A DNA stretch of 64,000 bases from Phoronis australis. Lineage: Eukaryota > Phoronida > Phoronidae. The DNA lies in assembly GCA_002633005.1 (NCBI GenBank), contig NMRA01000170.1, forward strand, positions 78,739 through 142,738, given 5' to 3'. Positions 1 to 12,605 of the stretch are shown in pieces. The notes below the pieces were generated by a model that worked only from the letters and a program-made list of their open reading frames with translations, made no database searches and was not told the origin of the DNA. Position 1 is the stretch's first letter. Every line of letters starts with the position of its first letter. Made by a program: the position numbers and the translations under genes.

Positions 1-1
1 C

Positions 2-1770
2 CTCAGGGATCGTCACTTTGCTGAGCCACCAGCCTACTTGAACTCCGGCTACTATGATCACATCAGTTTGGATGCACCCTTCAGACAGCCCACCTATCAG
101 TCATTGAAGAAATCAAGCGCTATGCGCGATAACATGATGTCTGTGAGTATGGGACCTAGGATACTAGCTAAACTGAACTCAATGACTAATTAAAAATGCA
201 TTAATCTGTTGGAGAAATGTTTTCCAAGCTATATCCTATATTAGGTTATGGTTATCTACATTGTTGATTCTAATACTATTTCTACCAATTTCGGACAAAA
301 ATATCTTTTTTACTTGCCTGTTTTGGCATTTTTACGAGCTTTTAACGATGTTGTGAATTTATGAATACCTCTATCTCTTCAAAATATTGTTTCACATTAG
401 CCAAGATGGTGTAGAACTGGATGATAATAAATCATGCTATTACAATAAAATGTGAAAATAAATTCTGCTTATACTCCTCATTGTGTCCTAAACTCTGGTA
501 AATTTTCATCAAACAGGTGATTCTGAAGTTTTGCAGAACTGTAACGGTTCTCATACAAAATTGAAAACTCGGAAAGAGTTGTACATGGCGTCTGAGCCAT
601 AGAGGTACCAGCCATACAATGCCTGGCACAGATAGTTTTAGCTTTAACATATTGAATAATAACGTATTCAATGAATTCTAACAAGACATTATTACCATGA
701 TGACTAGTAGTTTTACTGTCAAGTTATGTAGGACTCTAGAAAACATCAAAATGTGACCAACTTTGGCAAATCATATCTCAAAAATGGCCAATTAGATTCG
801 TGTTTAACTTTCAGACACCGTGCTTGATGCACTTTTCCAAAACTGTGTCAGGAATTGCTTTCAAGGTGTTCGTCTTTTGCATGTGGGGCTATAATTTTTC
901 AAGAATTTTATGTAAAAAAATTGAAAGTATCAACAACTAAAACCAAATGGTGTCTTAGAAAACTGTATCAGCGTTTTTGAGATTTCATTTTAAATATTTA
1001 TATCAAATAAAATTTTGTCATGTTACTGATACCGTTGTCTGTGATAGCACCTGTTTCTTTCTTGTTAAATTTTACAGAAAACACACTGTCATGTGACCCA
1101 GTTATTGACAGATTTGTATGAACTTAAAAAGCAAAGTCTACAGGGCTTCTACTCAGTTCAGAAATACATACCTTTACTGAGTAAAAGTCTATAGTTATTT
1201 AAATTCTGTACTTTGCTAAATGCACATATTTGTGGATAAGGTACTAGTAAAATTACTGTAATTATGAGTGAACATTTTTGGTTTGTTTCATATGTAACGA
1301 TTTCTAGTATTTTGTTATCCGGTTTATTGCCGGTTATTGCTATTATTAGTATTGAAGCCTCGGTCACAAACACACTTGTGAGTGGCTTCAAACACTGTGC
1401 TTGATTTTTGGACCATTTCTCAGTTACATGCATTTTAAGGTGGCAAACGAGAATCCGATGTCTGTAAGCCATTCTTAAATTTGTAGTCAAGTCAATGGTT
1501 TTGTCCATGATTTTTATGAACGCCTCAGTACAAAATTCCATCATCTCGAGACAAAGAATTTTTTAGAGCAGGTGGCAGCCATTTATGTACCATGACAACA
1601 TACTGTTCTCTTTAATGTATACTTCTGATGGCTTAGAGGTCATTACGCAAATAAAGGCACCTGCTATTCGGATACAAAATACCTTTTGACGTCTGATGAA
1701 CGTGTGCTAGATAAGTGGTACTTATTGCCTTTTGGTTTTTATCTTTCAGAATCCCAGCCCTCGCATTTAA
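2..1770 (+). CDS. 3' end of an unrecognised gene (last two coding exons)
   Basis: Two exons are visible. The first is open in one frame from base 2 to 142 and ends at a consensus donor (gtgagt at 143) in phase 0. The second starts after tttatcttttag-like sequence (acceptor before 1750), encodes only NPSPRI and stops at TAA 1768-1770. The visible 53 residues are polar, rich in Tyr, Ser and Pro (for example NSGYYDHISLDAPF, then QSLKKSSAMRDN), with no membrane segment. This resembles a cytoplasmic or disordered C-terminal tail. I do not recognise the family. The 1.6 kb intron carries an old dispersed repeat. An AATAAA at 3294 would give a 3' UTR of about 1.5 kb. The rest of the gene lies left of the window. 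Confidence 0.7.
690..1010 (-). repeat. Dispersed repeat family A, copy 1
   Basis: Bases around 712-830 (tatgtaggactctag, then tttggcaaatcatatctcaaaaatggcc) align, with scattered mismatches, to the reverse complement of 41825-41925. It lies in an intron. Other copies are near 8970, 22755 and 41390. No coding sequence was seen in it. A non-autonomous DNA element or old LINE 3' end are both possible. The ends are not resolved. Confidence 0.5.
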
Positions 1771-3293
1771 TGCTGTGTGGTCTTAGTGGAGATTATATGA
1801 AGGCTCTATGGCCTTTGTGGAGATGAAAAAATCAAATGAAGGTTTTGTCGTTTAGAATGTAATGCTATACTAACATATTACACTTTTAGTTGACTATTTA
1901 TCATTAACATCCTATACAGCAGTGTAACCTATTCTTCTTGTTTGTGGCATGAACATGTACACAGGAACACTTTCCTTTGTTTTTTACCAGTTTTGTTCAT
2001 ATAATGTCAAAAGATGTCCATTACAATTAAATGAAAATTGCAGTCTGTGTGTAAAATGTTTTTTCTTATCAGGTTTTTGGAGTTCATAAAAATGACGTTC
2101 ATTTCTGAGAACTTGTGGCTGCCATTTTATTGGTGCCTCACTGGGATTTCTTCTGTTCATTACTGTAATTGTTCTGTTTCGAAATCATTGTTGTTCACAG
2201 GTCTGGCAATGTTTGTCTTTTAAGTCAGCATTAATTTTCTCTTGCAGCATTGAAAATGTTTGTAACTAAGTCCTAATGGAGTTTTGCCTCGGCCTTGTAA
2301 TGCTTGTGTAATACGGGTGGTTCCTTGTGTATAATTCTGTGATATTCGGCCATTTTTTATACAGCCATTATGATTTTGCGAACTCGTCATAGATATGTTG
2401 ATGCAATTGCGAAACTTTTCGTGCCATAAATGCATTCCATTTTATTCAAATGTCTATATATTCAAAGTGCCTGTGTTTTTGCACTGTCCTGATAGTTTTG
2501 TCAATCAAGGGTTTATAAAGCAATTATTCCTGGTCTAAGAATCGGGTCATAATTAAAGTGTCATAATGCTGCCTTTACAAATATGCTTAATATATGCTTG
2601 TAGAATTTTGTTGAACCTGGTGTCTCATTGTCTTGGGGTTAATGGGTTGGGTTACTGAAAAAGGGCGTTTTCTACTGAAATTCTTGGTTTTCCCCAATCA
2701 TTTTTATCTGAGGTTGGAAGCAGGCACCTGTGATCTCTTTCAAATTACACTAGAAAGCAAGTCTCAATTGCATTTTCTTAATGAAATTATGCAGAGGCAT
2801 ATCCATATTTGATATACTGATACGTGGTCTGTCACGGAAAAAGGTTTTCATATATGAAAGCAATATTTGTATGAAATTAATTCAGAAATAAATGATCTCA
2901 TGTCCAAACAGAAGAAAAAAGAGTAAAAAGACCGACCAACACAAAGGAAAAAGCTATTTAATGAACGTGGCGTACAAAGTTCAAATATTTTTAGTTTTTA
3001 AACTTCAAATGCTATTCAAGTGGGTAAATAAGTGTTATTGCTTCTCAAATTCTTTAGATTTTGGAAATTCTGGCTGCCCTGCAGTTGTGGCTCCTCAACC
3101 AGGTGGTTATGGTGTTAGTGTGGAAACATTCCAAGTGGTGGCGTGATTGTGAAAGTGTTCCCCAGGTCCAATTCAATTGATGCTGTATTGAAAATGACAG
3201 GAACACAAATCGTGTCACCATTAATTGTTTGTTTACATAAGTTGCACCATGATAGATAACATTTGAATGATTGTATTGGTCTGATTTTTTATT

Positions 3294-3299
3294 AATAAA
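3294..3299 (+). terminator. Poly(A) signal AATAAA of the first gene
   Basis: A canonical AATAAA lies about 1.5 kb downstream of the stop codon at 1770. No other strong plus-strand signal lies between the stop and the next element, so it is the likeliest 3' end. Confidence 0.5.
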
Positions 3300-3413
3300 G
3301 CACTTTATACAGACTTAAATGTTTTTATGACCCATGTATACTGGGCCTTAAAGTAAAGTAGATTTGGCGATCAGCAGGGTTGGAGTACCTTTATGTTGAT
3401 CACAACACAACAT

Positions 3414-3550
3414 CTGAGTAGAGTTCAACAACGCTATTACTTTGCTAAAAAGCAAGCCTTCGCGAGATGTTGGCGTGTATTTTAAATGAGACCACCATGG
3501 TTAATGCTTGATTTTTTCTCATTGCAAAATGGCTACTGAACTCTGCCCAG
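3414..3550. mobile_element. Short foldback MITE-like element
   Basis: The 137-bp segment begins ctgagtagagttcaa and ends with ttgaactct-type sequence (ctgaactctgcccag), so its termini are inverted repeats of about 15 bp with mismatches. Its interior (aaaagcaag, cgcgaga, gtattttaaatgag) matches the elements at 54890-55285. No ORF was seen. The transposase family is unknown. Confidence 0.55.
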
Positions 3551-4581
3551 CCCTTGTGGGAGGCCTACTTCTAGTCCTACTTTCAGGTATTTCAGTAAAA
3601 ATTGAAAGATTCTGAAAGTTTTAACCTTCACTTTCGTCGACCAAGAAGCGTGGAGGAAAGTTTAAAATTGACAAACCAGTGTTGTGCCATCAAAGGGCAT
3701 GGCGACTACAACACAAATACTCTAGGTCATATAAGGCCGAAAGACACTTCGCGTGAAATACACATTACGGTAATTCTTCACTTATTACCACGCAATATTG
3801 CGAACAAGTGAAATTGATTTTTACAAATTTGTCAACCAAAATAAATATTAAGAAATTTTTAGTCACTTTTTAGCTTTTTTGTACTGTGTAGATATAAAAT
3901 GTCATTTGGTTCTAAATTTCCGTAATTTGCAGGAATAGAAAAATGACCATTTTTGGGCGAAATAACTGAAGAATTAGAACGCAGTAAATGCACAAAAATT
4001 GTTCACAGACAGCAATGACTTAGGCACTTATTTACTTACGTACAGTAATTCCTACACTAACATGATTTTCGATGGCATTTCTTACAAAGGTCCGCCGTGC
4101 GGACCCTAGTTGATACAAAAGCCGACCCGTCAGACTTAAGACTACACGTACGAGTCGGATTTTGCGACTTGGCTGGGTTCCGACTATTGCGGTTTTTAGG
4201 TCAAAATATAGTACAGAAATGGACCGTTCGGTAAACTTTCTCACCAAAAATCAGACAATATTATTCCATTCTACCATGGTTTGTGTTGTACAGGTGTCGT
4301 GAAACAACATTAATTGCACAGAACCCGAGTGGGTTTGTTGGAGCAAATTTGTTATTATCTATTTAATGTGGATGGTCGTTCTACTGGAATCGTATATTAA
4401 TAACAATCGTTGGACAGTCATGAAATGGTTTCCGAATTTCAATGTTACTGTCATGTTCGTAAACCTACTGGGCATTTTGCTGGAGGACGCCAGTTCGTCG
4501 GCGCGTTGTAATGATGACCGAAAAAGCTTGATAGTGACAATAAACAATTTGTGGTCTTTGTTCATGCGATATACACTCAGG

Positions 4582-4905
4582 TTACCAAATATGGCCTGGA
4601 AACACAGCAGGTTTGCTGGCAATGATGTTTGCTAACGAGTTCATATTGCTTTTTACTCTGCATCTAAATGCCCAAGATGACTCGTGTTGCTTGAGAACTT
4701 TTCTCGGCGGTGGCAAGTATGTCAAATCGTCTACTTCCGTAGAATTTCTCAATGTGTCGGCTTGTGATACTGGAGAGACGTTGCTGCCAGCGAAAAGTTC
4801 AAGTCTGGGTGTCTCTTCGCAACCGTTCTTTAAACTTTTAGTGGACTTGCTCCGTGTCCTGGAAGACACCGGGCCATTGTGTATACTTATGCTCGCTTTT
4901 CTTCC
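4582..4905 (-). CDS. Coding exon of an unrecognised Ser/Arg/Lys-rich protein
   Basis: On the minus strand a strong acceptor (ttatttttcag) precedes 4905 and opens 107 codons without a stop. Only phase 0 is open; the other two frames stop early. The product is hydrophilic, with a basic SSRTRSKSTKSLKNG stretch followed by acidic/polar sequence and LPPPRKVLKQ, which looks like a disordered nuclear protein. The frame ends at TAA 4582-4584, right after an alternative donor (gtaacc) that would give a further exon. So this is either the last exon or an internal one. It could belong to the unrecognised gene upstream (6306-8280), but that gene has its own stop and poly(A) signal, so I keep them apart. 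No family was recognised. Confidence 0.4.
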   Translation of the reverse strand, partial: GRKASISIHNGPVSSRTRSKSTKSLKNGCEETPRLELFAGSNVSPVSQADTLRNSTEVDDLTYLPPPRKVLKQHESSWAFRCRVKSNMNSLANIIASKPAVFPGHIW

Positions 4906-6059
4906 CTGAAAAATAAAGATCATTATTCTTCATGAGTGCTCAATGGTCCATGGCGGCAATAGGTCTAAAACGAATTACTTCAGTTCCTACCCGATACTGG
5001 CCTCCACAAAGAGAGTACAAATACCAGTCAATAATTTTTTTATTATTTTAAAATCAGACAAGTAGGCCTGTAACCCTTTTTTCTAACATATTGGTAAGAG
5101 TTAAGCTATTAATATTGAGTAGAGGGAAACCAATCTTCAAATTACCCGGGTTTCCAGAACAGACTATTGACTAAGGCAACGAAAATTTTGAATTCCAGAA
5201 ACGAAAAACGTTGAAATTTCGAATTGAAAGTTCTCTGAGTAGTTGGACACAGTGATGTAAACAAATCCACGTCTTCACAAGAAATGGACACTCAGTGTAT
5301 GTGTTCTGTATGTTTATTAATGATTTATGTATGTGACGGTTGCCTGGGAATGACAACAATATATAATGAAATATAAATGGCAGTGTAACCGTGCGATACT
5401 GGAATTCGTTAATGCGTGCGATACGCAGACATATTCGATAACTAACTTACAATCTGACCAACGATACATTCAGGTTGGAAATGCCCGCAAAACACACCAC
5501 TCAATAAATGTTACTGAAGAAAGGATTTATTTGAAATAAAAATGAGTTCAAGAAACGTTGACAACAATTAAGGTTCGCTGACTTTGAAATGTTAATGAAT
5601 GGATCAGTTCGGTGATCTTATCGGCGATTTACATGTAAGTTGCGCGTAGTGCAGACCATTTTGGCGAACTGCGGAGAACTGCTGTCGACTTTCCAGAATT
5701 CAGTGACGTACACATACATACAGTAAGCTAATCTTTTGGATTTATTCAGAACAAAATAATTGAGAATTGATGTTCAAAGACTGTTTTTCATCTAACGGAA
5801 CTTTTTCTCAACTGTTTACCCGCATCTCGTGTATAAGTAAACATGCATACAAAGACCATAGGAACGCTTTATGTTACCGTTGATAGCACTCGACATTCAA
5901 AAAGAATGTCCTTGTGTACACACTTAAAGGTATCGTTTTATCTGAATTGAGCAAACTAAAAGCACAATAGGACTTTCTAGTGAGAGCTTTTTCTTCAAAG
6001 GGGTCTAGCTTTGTTTACATTAGGTAAATTTGCAAAACATCTTTTCAAACAATGTCGTT

Positions 6060-6065
6060 TTTATT
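6060..6065 (-). terminator. Poly(A) signal of the unrecognised minus-strand gene
   Basis: AATAAA on the minus strand (tttatt on plus), about 240 bp past the stop codon at 6306-6308. The spacing is normal for a 3' UTR. Confidence 0.5.
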
Positions 6066-6305
6066 CAATTATATCAATTCTAGATTTGGGGCGATTGAAA
6101 ATTGGTGTACTGAATTTATACCAACTCAACACTAAATATAAACCGTTTTTCACGCAAGTTAGTTATCTATTGGAGGCTTATCGATCGAAGGAAATCAGAT
6201 TTTTTTTTTACATGTACAAAGAAACCTTAGCAGACGTATCTCGGGAACGATTATCATGTCTGTGTTCACATGTAAACAAAACCCCGTAAACTACTAATAC
6301 CATCA

Positions 6306-8280
6306 TTAAAAAGACATTTCCTCTTCACCGTTAACATGAAAATCGTGAATCGGGCTAATCAACTCTGAGAAACTGGGAATAAAATTTCCTTTGTCACAAT
6401 AGAAATTGGTTTCTTTAGTCATGAATTGATATGAAGCGACCTGATCGCGGGAAGAATAGCCAGTCAGTCGAAATTGGTAAACTTTTCTAAACCTCAAATT
6501 ACCGTACTTACCAATGCGATGAATAGCCTCTCTGAGATTAAATAGCGTTCTCTGTCATGGTACGGAAAATGTTGACACATTTTATGTGGTTATATAATTT
6601 GGCTGGCAATTTCCGTTTTTATGATCCTTTCAAGTATACAGGGGTATAGCAACGGCTCATTTTTTGTCCCCGAAATAAACAGATATGTAGATAACACATC
6701 TTAATGCGAAAAAGCTCAACCTGCAGTGACAGCGCTTTCCTGAAAACATACACATCTGTGCAGCCATGATACCGGCTTCCATGTGTAAGCCGTGTAGATT
6801 TAAGAACAACCCCACAGTAGTTCTTAATACGCTGTTGCTGAATAAGTTGTAGACAATTTGATGGAGAGTTCTATTCAACATCACTCAGAATCTTGTTTCA
6901 TACAGAATCTCTTTCAAAATTTTAATTGGTCCCAGAGGTTATGCAGACAATGTTATTGTTGACTTTATGTTTTGAACCCTTGGATTATTTAAAATAATCT
7001 TATAGATTGTCGTCTTGATATTGTGTATAGAAAGTGTTGGTAATGATTATTATACACTTTCGTTTTGAGGCACTCTTTTCAAATCTGGCCATGGTTCAAT
7101 AGTTGGGTCTACACAGGCATTTGCGTGACCTTTCCTGAGAGAGAAGAGACCACACTATCAGAAATTCCTGCACTTAAGCGTCTCTTGGTGCCTTCTTTTA
7201 TCACAGTTCAATCAAGTTTAGGTGGTATTGAAGTTTGTCAACATTTTTAAATCTCACCAGTACCTTAAAACTAATATATAACTGAAAATTTTGTAAAAAT
7301 AAAAATAAAGACGAAAGTTTACCGAAGGGGGTGTTTTGATAAAAACTGATTTAACGAAAATTGTTTGAAAAAAGCCAAGCACTCAAGATCCTGGTATTAA
7401 TGAAAAATGTAATTTATGAGAGTATAGGTAGTTTCTAAGTTGGAAATGGAATGATAATCTTTTTACGGCACATCATATTTTTACCTCACCGCCAAAATGG
7501 ACTTCCGTTGCCAGGCTACGTTTAAGGTTCTATGATGATTTATTTTATAAAACTCATTCATATTGTGTTGGAACTGGGTCCTATATTATTTCGGTTATTC
7601 ATTTCTAGACCATAGGCCCACAGTACAGTTCATTATCATTGACAAGCTTTTTTGAACTACTGTCTGAATGTTATAGCAATGATAACCATTCAACTGTGTT
7701 CTAGTCACTTACCGTTTGTATGCCTTCAGTTTTAAAAGTGTCACTGCCAGAAGACATTGCTCTCAGTTTCACAGGTGGAAAAAAGCCCGTTATTCCTCTG
7801 GATTTTGAAATTTCCTTTGGCATTTTTATACTGGAGCAGTCGAACTCGACAATCTTAGCCGTTGTTGTAGGCCTTGCTTTGAATCTCTGTACATACTCAG
7901 TCGGAGAATTCGCGGACACGGGTGTGAATCTAGGAGACCTCTGGCAGATCTTGTGAGAATCCATAGCGAATGTTGAGTATAAATGATCCGCTGTATCTGA
8001 GCCGTACACTGGTGGAATGCTCCGGTGTAACATTAAATTGTCAGCTCGTTGAACGCCTTGTGTCCGCTGGGACAACGGCGAGGTATTATATAGACGAGTC
8101 TGTGCTTGGTTCGAATCAACCACAGCCGTAGCAGTCGGATTAAGCTGTACCGATAACATTGTTAATCCGAAATAAATAATGTATACTCTTCCTATCACAT
8201 TGGGAATTCGCTTGGCTTCCTTTAGAATTGAACAGTCGTTGAGAAGGTGATCTAAACGTAATGATACCCGTTTTCTCAAT
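6306..8280 (-). CDS. Unrecognised multi-exon gene
   Basis: Exon A (about 8280-7713) is open for nearly 190 codons, longer than expected by chance at this base composition. It ends at a consensus donor (gtaagt) in phase 0. The first in-frame ATG is at 8159, and an upstream exon is possible because the frame is open to a TAG just beyond 8280. A likely exon B (about 6870-6750) encodes NSPSNCLQLIQQ, then KNYCGVVLKSTRLTHGSRY, then TDVYVFRKALSLQ. It is entered by a weak acceptor and left at CAG/gttgag or slightly later. Exon C (6531 or slightly lower to 6306) follows a good acceptor (atttaatctcag) and encodes IHRIGKYGNLRFRKVYQF, then LISPIHDFHVNGEEEMSF and stop. The combined product is about 275 residues, hydrophilic and without a clear domain; from the 8159 start I see no signal peptide. 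Exon B boundaries are uncertain. Sperm or ciliary small proteins can look like this, but I have no real match. Confidence 0.45.
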
Positions 8281-8969
8281 TGCTTCCTCTAGGCTCCTTT
8301 GCGCTGCGTTCTGGAGTGCGGGGAATATTCACCCTTCAGAGAACGATCACAAAGCTATTGTAAGGTTTCACGGGTCATAACAATGTAAATTATAGATCTT
8401 GGGTTGAGCTAGCAACGCTCTTCGAATGCTCTACTTGGCTATTAACGCTCATTCAAACACACATTCGCAAATCAATTTCTTACGTTAGCTCCAGTAACTT
8501 AAAGTCAGCTTCTTGCCTGCCACGGTTACGGCTAAAAGTCAATAACACTTCAGGTACCATGGCGTTTTTCCAATGAAAATCACATTAAACTGTAATATAC
8601 GAGTCACAATGTATTTGTTGGATGGCTGTCAATGAACCATGTTTTCACCAATAACAAAATTTTATTGAGTCAACATGTAAGCCCTATTGTGTGCTCTGTA
8701 TTGAGAATGTATTATCGGTATTTGGAAATGGAGAGACGCCCTATTAAGAAACACTACGTACGCATAAATTAAGAGCTAACGTAGAGAGGAAACCGAACTT
8801 TTACGATACCGTACTCGCGACACTCGTGTTTAACATAAACAGTATTGGGTCCTTTTTAACTGACGTTTAAATATCAATGTAGGACATCGCTTATCAAAAA
8901 GTCTGTGTACTTACAAAACTATACATTTTGATTGTTACTCAGCAAAACCATGAACAGTATATGAGTGTT

Positions 8970-9180
8970 TTCACAATGTAGAAATCTTGCCAAATTTGAT
9001 TGTCTACTTCTTGTCAAACTGCCATTCAATTTTTTGGGTCAAGTGGGCATGCATTTTTATTAAAATTGAGCAAAACAGTCAAAACAACTGTACCAATAGC
9101 ATGATTAAATTTTGTTTAATAGAAATGTTTAAGGTGAAATCTCCAAGGGAAACGCTGTTTGCAAAGGCACAATAAATTCC
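8970..9180 (+). repeat. Dispersed repeat family A, partial copy
   Basis: The stretch with gggcatgcat, agcatgattaaattttgtttaat and aaatgtttaaggtgaaatct aligns to 41590-41690 (aacatgatcaaaatttatttgatat, aaatgttcaaggtgagatat). Identity is moderate, so the copies are old. Confidence 0.45.
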
Positions 9181-9282
9181 ATCATTCTTCAGACAGAGAA
9201 GACCATGTCAGTCGGAAAGAAGTCCCTGTTAAGTTGATATCCGGCAATCTGCTATTTTAGGATGCCAGATGTCCATCAACAT

Positions 9283-9790
9283 TCGAAATATTGATTGATT
9301 GATTAACTAATTGATTTTACGTAAACTGAGCATACGATAATAATACATTACAATGTAATATAATACAACATACTAATAGAGACAGACATACAAACTAAAA
9401 TCAATCAATTTATTTCTGTAATAAATGCCATAGGCCCACTGTACAAGACAACAACATGTAACATACTTAAGAGTGTAGCAAGCTATGAAGGAGACGAAAA
9501 GCATAAAACTCATATTTACTTAGATCAACTAATTTAGCACCATCACTTGTTGACATTAATCTATTAAGGTTGAAAAAAGACGAAAATTCCAGTAGGACAC
9601 TTCAATATAATTTTCTCTCAGTTCAGAATATTTGTCACAGCTTAGAAGGAGATGGTACTCCATCGTCTTCCACAACACCGAGACAGAAGGGACACACTTT
9701 GTTTGCCCTATCCAAATTTAAGTGCCTGCCTACTTCAATCATGAGACTGTGGCTAAAACAACGAAAACGTGCCATGGACATAGTTTGTAC
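9283..9790 (-). mobile_element. Decayed non-LTR retrotransposon 3' fragment
   Basis: Reading the minus strand from 9775 gives MARFRCFSHSL, then EVGRHLNLDRANKVCPFC. A frameshift follows and then EYHLLLSCDKYSELRENY and LMSTSDGAKL. This order (basic RF..SH.L, E.GRH, CPFC, EYH.LL.C, R.N, LMS) is the usual C-terminal cysteine/histidine region of LINE ORF2 proteins in marine invertebrates. Frameshifts and stops show it is dead. The 3' tail on this strand appears as ATTG-type tetranucleotide repeats at about 9290-9304, as in many LINEs. Only the last few hundred bases of the element are present, as usual for 5'-truncated insertion. Confidence 0.65.
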
Positions 9791-10906
9791 ACGGGGTATA
9801 CTCAAACTTTAAATTTTTTCCAATTTTAAATTGATTATAAAAACACAGTTTAGGATTCTCTTAACACCTTTTTTCCATACTTGCAAATAACAATCCCTCG
9901 TTGTCTAAAAATTAGCAGAAAAGTATTTTCACACACAACGCCTTGATTTAACCAAGCTTCGTGGAATCCATTCTTTGACAATATTTCAGGAGTGCCGACC
10001 ATTTTGATATGTTTTGTCAAATAAGACTATTGAAGGTTTACGTGAAAATACATTTAAAATTAAAGGACAGTTGACGTACGAAATGATGACAAGATAAATT
10101 ACTTTTTCCATCGTTGTCTGTCCTATGAAAAGAAAGTTAAATATAAAGTAATTAGCTAAACGATGCAGAAATATGTAAATGAGGATATGAACGAATAGAT
10201 GAATAAATACACAAAGGTAAAGAAGAAAATAATTTCATATGAAGACAAATGCAAGTGAACTTGAAAAAGAGTATTATTAATTCCGAATCATCGGTACTGT
10301 TTCTTTTTTACAAGTGCATGTATGAGAACACACGCATACATATAAGTAATGTTTCTGTGTGCTAGTGCAAATTGATTATTGATTATTCATGGTGGACAAA
10401 GTTGCACGAGACGCAGCTTCATAGCACTGCACGAGTGTGTTGATTATTCATGCGCAGTATTATTGCATTAGAATTGTTAACTGTTGAATCAATCGTGCCG
10501 CAATTGCGGTATTTGTGTTGTAACACGTGGAAACTTGTTGCGGTCAATTTCTTAACAGCTATTTCTGAGGTAAAGAACCTCGTTTAAAGACAAAATAATA
10601 GACAGGCCTTCTCAGTTGAACTTATCGAAAGAAGAATAGCAGGCCTAACCGGTAAGGGCGCTGAACAAAAATGACCGAGCCCTGGCACCAAGGCCCTAAC
10701 CGGCCCTGTTGCACAAGATTGGCTAATAATTCAACACCGCGCAGTTACCTCCGAACAAAAAGTGCACTGGACTCCCAAAGAGTAAATTTGATGTTGCATA
10801 AGATTTCCACTAATACTGTAACAGATGTGATCCCCAAATAAAAGTTCACTAGCTGACTACAATAGGCAGTTGAATAATAATGCAATCAAAGGCCGGGGTC
10901 TAATAG

Positions 10907-12605
10907 TTGTACTCGAAATCGAACTCAGAATATTGTTTTTGATATTTTCTGTTCTACTTTTGCACGAACTCAAGAGAACTGAGTGGCTATTAATATGTGC
11001 TTGAGTACATTGCGGCATGTGAGTTTCTAGTCTAAGCTAGCACTCACTTGATAACCCTTAGATTCGCGTTACAAACTCGAGTACGGGTCGAGATTTCGAG
11101 TAAAAACTCAAAAAAATTTTGAATTCATATTCGGAAATGCTACCCTAGAAGTTAGGCCTAGGGCCCTCTACAGTGCAAACTATGATTAAAAAGTTATCAA
11201 AGTAAAATAAACTTTAGGTAAACTTTATATGTGGAGAATTTCTCGCTTACACGTGACCGCTCTGATTCCCAGACAACTTACGATGCCTACTCAGCACGCC
11301 CTTTGTATTGAAGTAGCTCTGAGCTAATGAAGTGGAAAATTAAGGTAATTGTAGCATTACTGTCTCAACAATGGTTGTTGTTAGAACCCCCAATTTGGTT
11401 TTCTCTGACATTTGCGGAGTTATAGCCTGCAACTCTGGAGAGTAGTTTCAACTTGGTACATTATAAATATTACAAAATGACTAAAAAGGTTAACTTGTGT
11501 TTATCTTCACAAAGGGCCACTTCCCAAAGGAACGATAAGTTTGATATTGGTTTTCTTTATTTAATTTTTAATGCTTCAGTCCACTTATTTTTTTTCTTAC
11601 CGGGAGCGGGTTGATAACTTTTTATCTAAGTTTTGAACTTGAAGTACCAAAACAGTGGTAGATTTGATCGCCAGCTAAATTAATTAGTTAAGTTCATTGT
11701 GAGCCCATCCCTAAACTTACCACATTACAGGTACAATAAACATTTCACGTGTCATTAAAGTTTAATCTTTATTAGAACTCAAATCATAACATTTTACCTA
11801 AACATCATTCAAGAATGAATGGACTCACCAGAGACAGCCCAAGAGTTATTATCTCTGCGGCGAAGGATGTTGCTTGCAGTCACTGGTACGGTGCGCGACT
11901 TAAGACGCTCTGCGGCTGGGTTTAAGATCTTTTATAGGCCTAAGTATCCCCAATTCTCGTACCAGGATGAATTTCGAAATTAGAACTCAAATCATAAAAT
12001 ATTTACAGAAGTGCAAATATGGTGATAACCAAACTAAATATTTGGAATCTCTGGACAATTTCGGTGGCACTGACTATATAACTATTCTAGCTCTTTGTCA
12101 GTAATAAAAATGAAAAGTGGGCACAACAACTGATTCCTGGTCAAAAATCTGGTTCAACGATATTGAAAGAATATTAAAAAATGAATCCATGTGATGNTAT
12201 TGTTAACTCTGGTCAACGTTTGTATATCCACCGAGTATATCAATACGCGCGGTAGTTAATGGTTGTAGTTTTTAGATTATTAGTTCATCGATTTTTAAAA
12301 ATCTAAAACCGTACTTCGTTGTTTTTTTCCAGCTGAATACCGCCGTGGTGTTCGTTTATAACGAAAATTAGTGGTTAATACATTTTGAAGATTCGCCAGT
12401 CAGAGATGTCTAATACAGTTTATGGTCGGATAATTACATTTGTAATTGGGTCTTTCTCGCATCGGGCAATGCGGTCTGATTCCCGCATGGTGAAATAACT
12501 TGAACTTATCCACATAAATCATTATGTACTCGAGCATACGATTCTTGAGTTTGCACAAAAGTAGAAGATGTCAAAAGTAATTTCGAGTTCGATTTCGAGC
12601 ACAAA
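10907..12605. repeat. Inverted-repeat pair flanking 1.5 kb
   Basis: Bases 10907-11010 (tactcgaaatcgaactc, then tctacttttgcacgaactc, ending ttgagta) match the reverse complement of 12525-12605, with mismatches and a small indel. A related motif (actcgagtacgggtcgagatttcgag) lies at about 11080. This may be a transposon with terminal repeats or two opposed copies of one short element. No transposase frame was seen between them. Confidence 0.4.

Noticed and set aside
1158-1544. 128-codon minus-strand frame inside the first gene's intron
   Set aside because: No splice sites, domain or coding character beyond length; such frames are expected by chance in a window this size.
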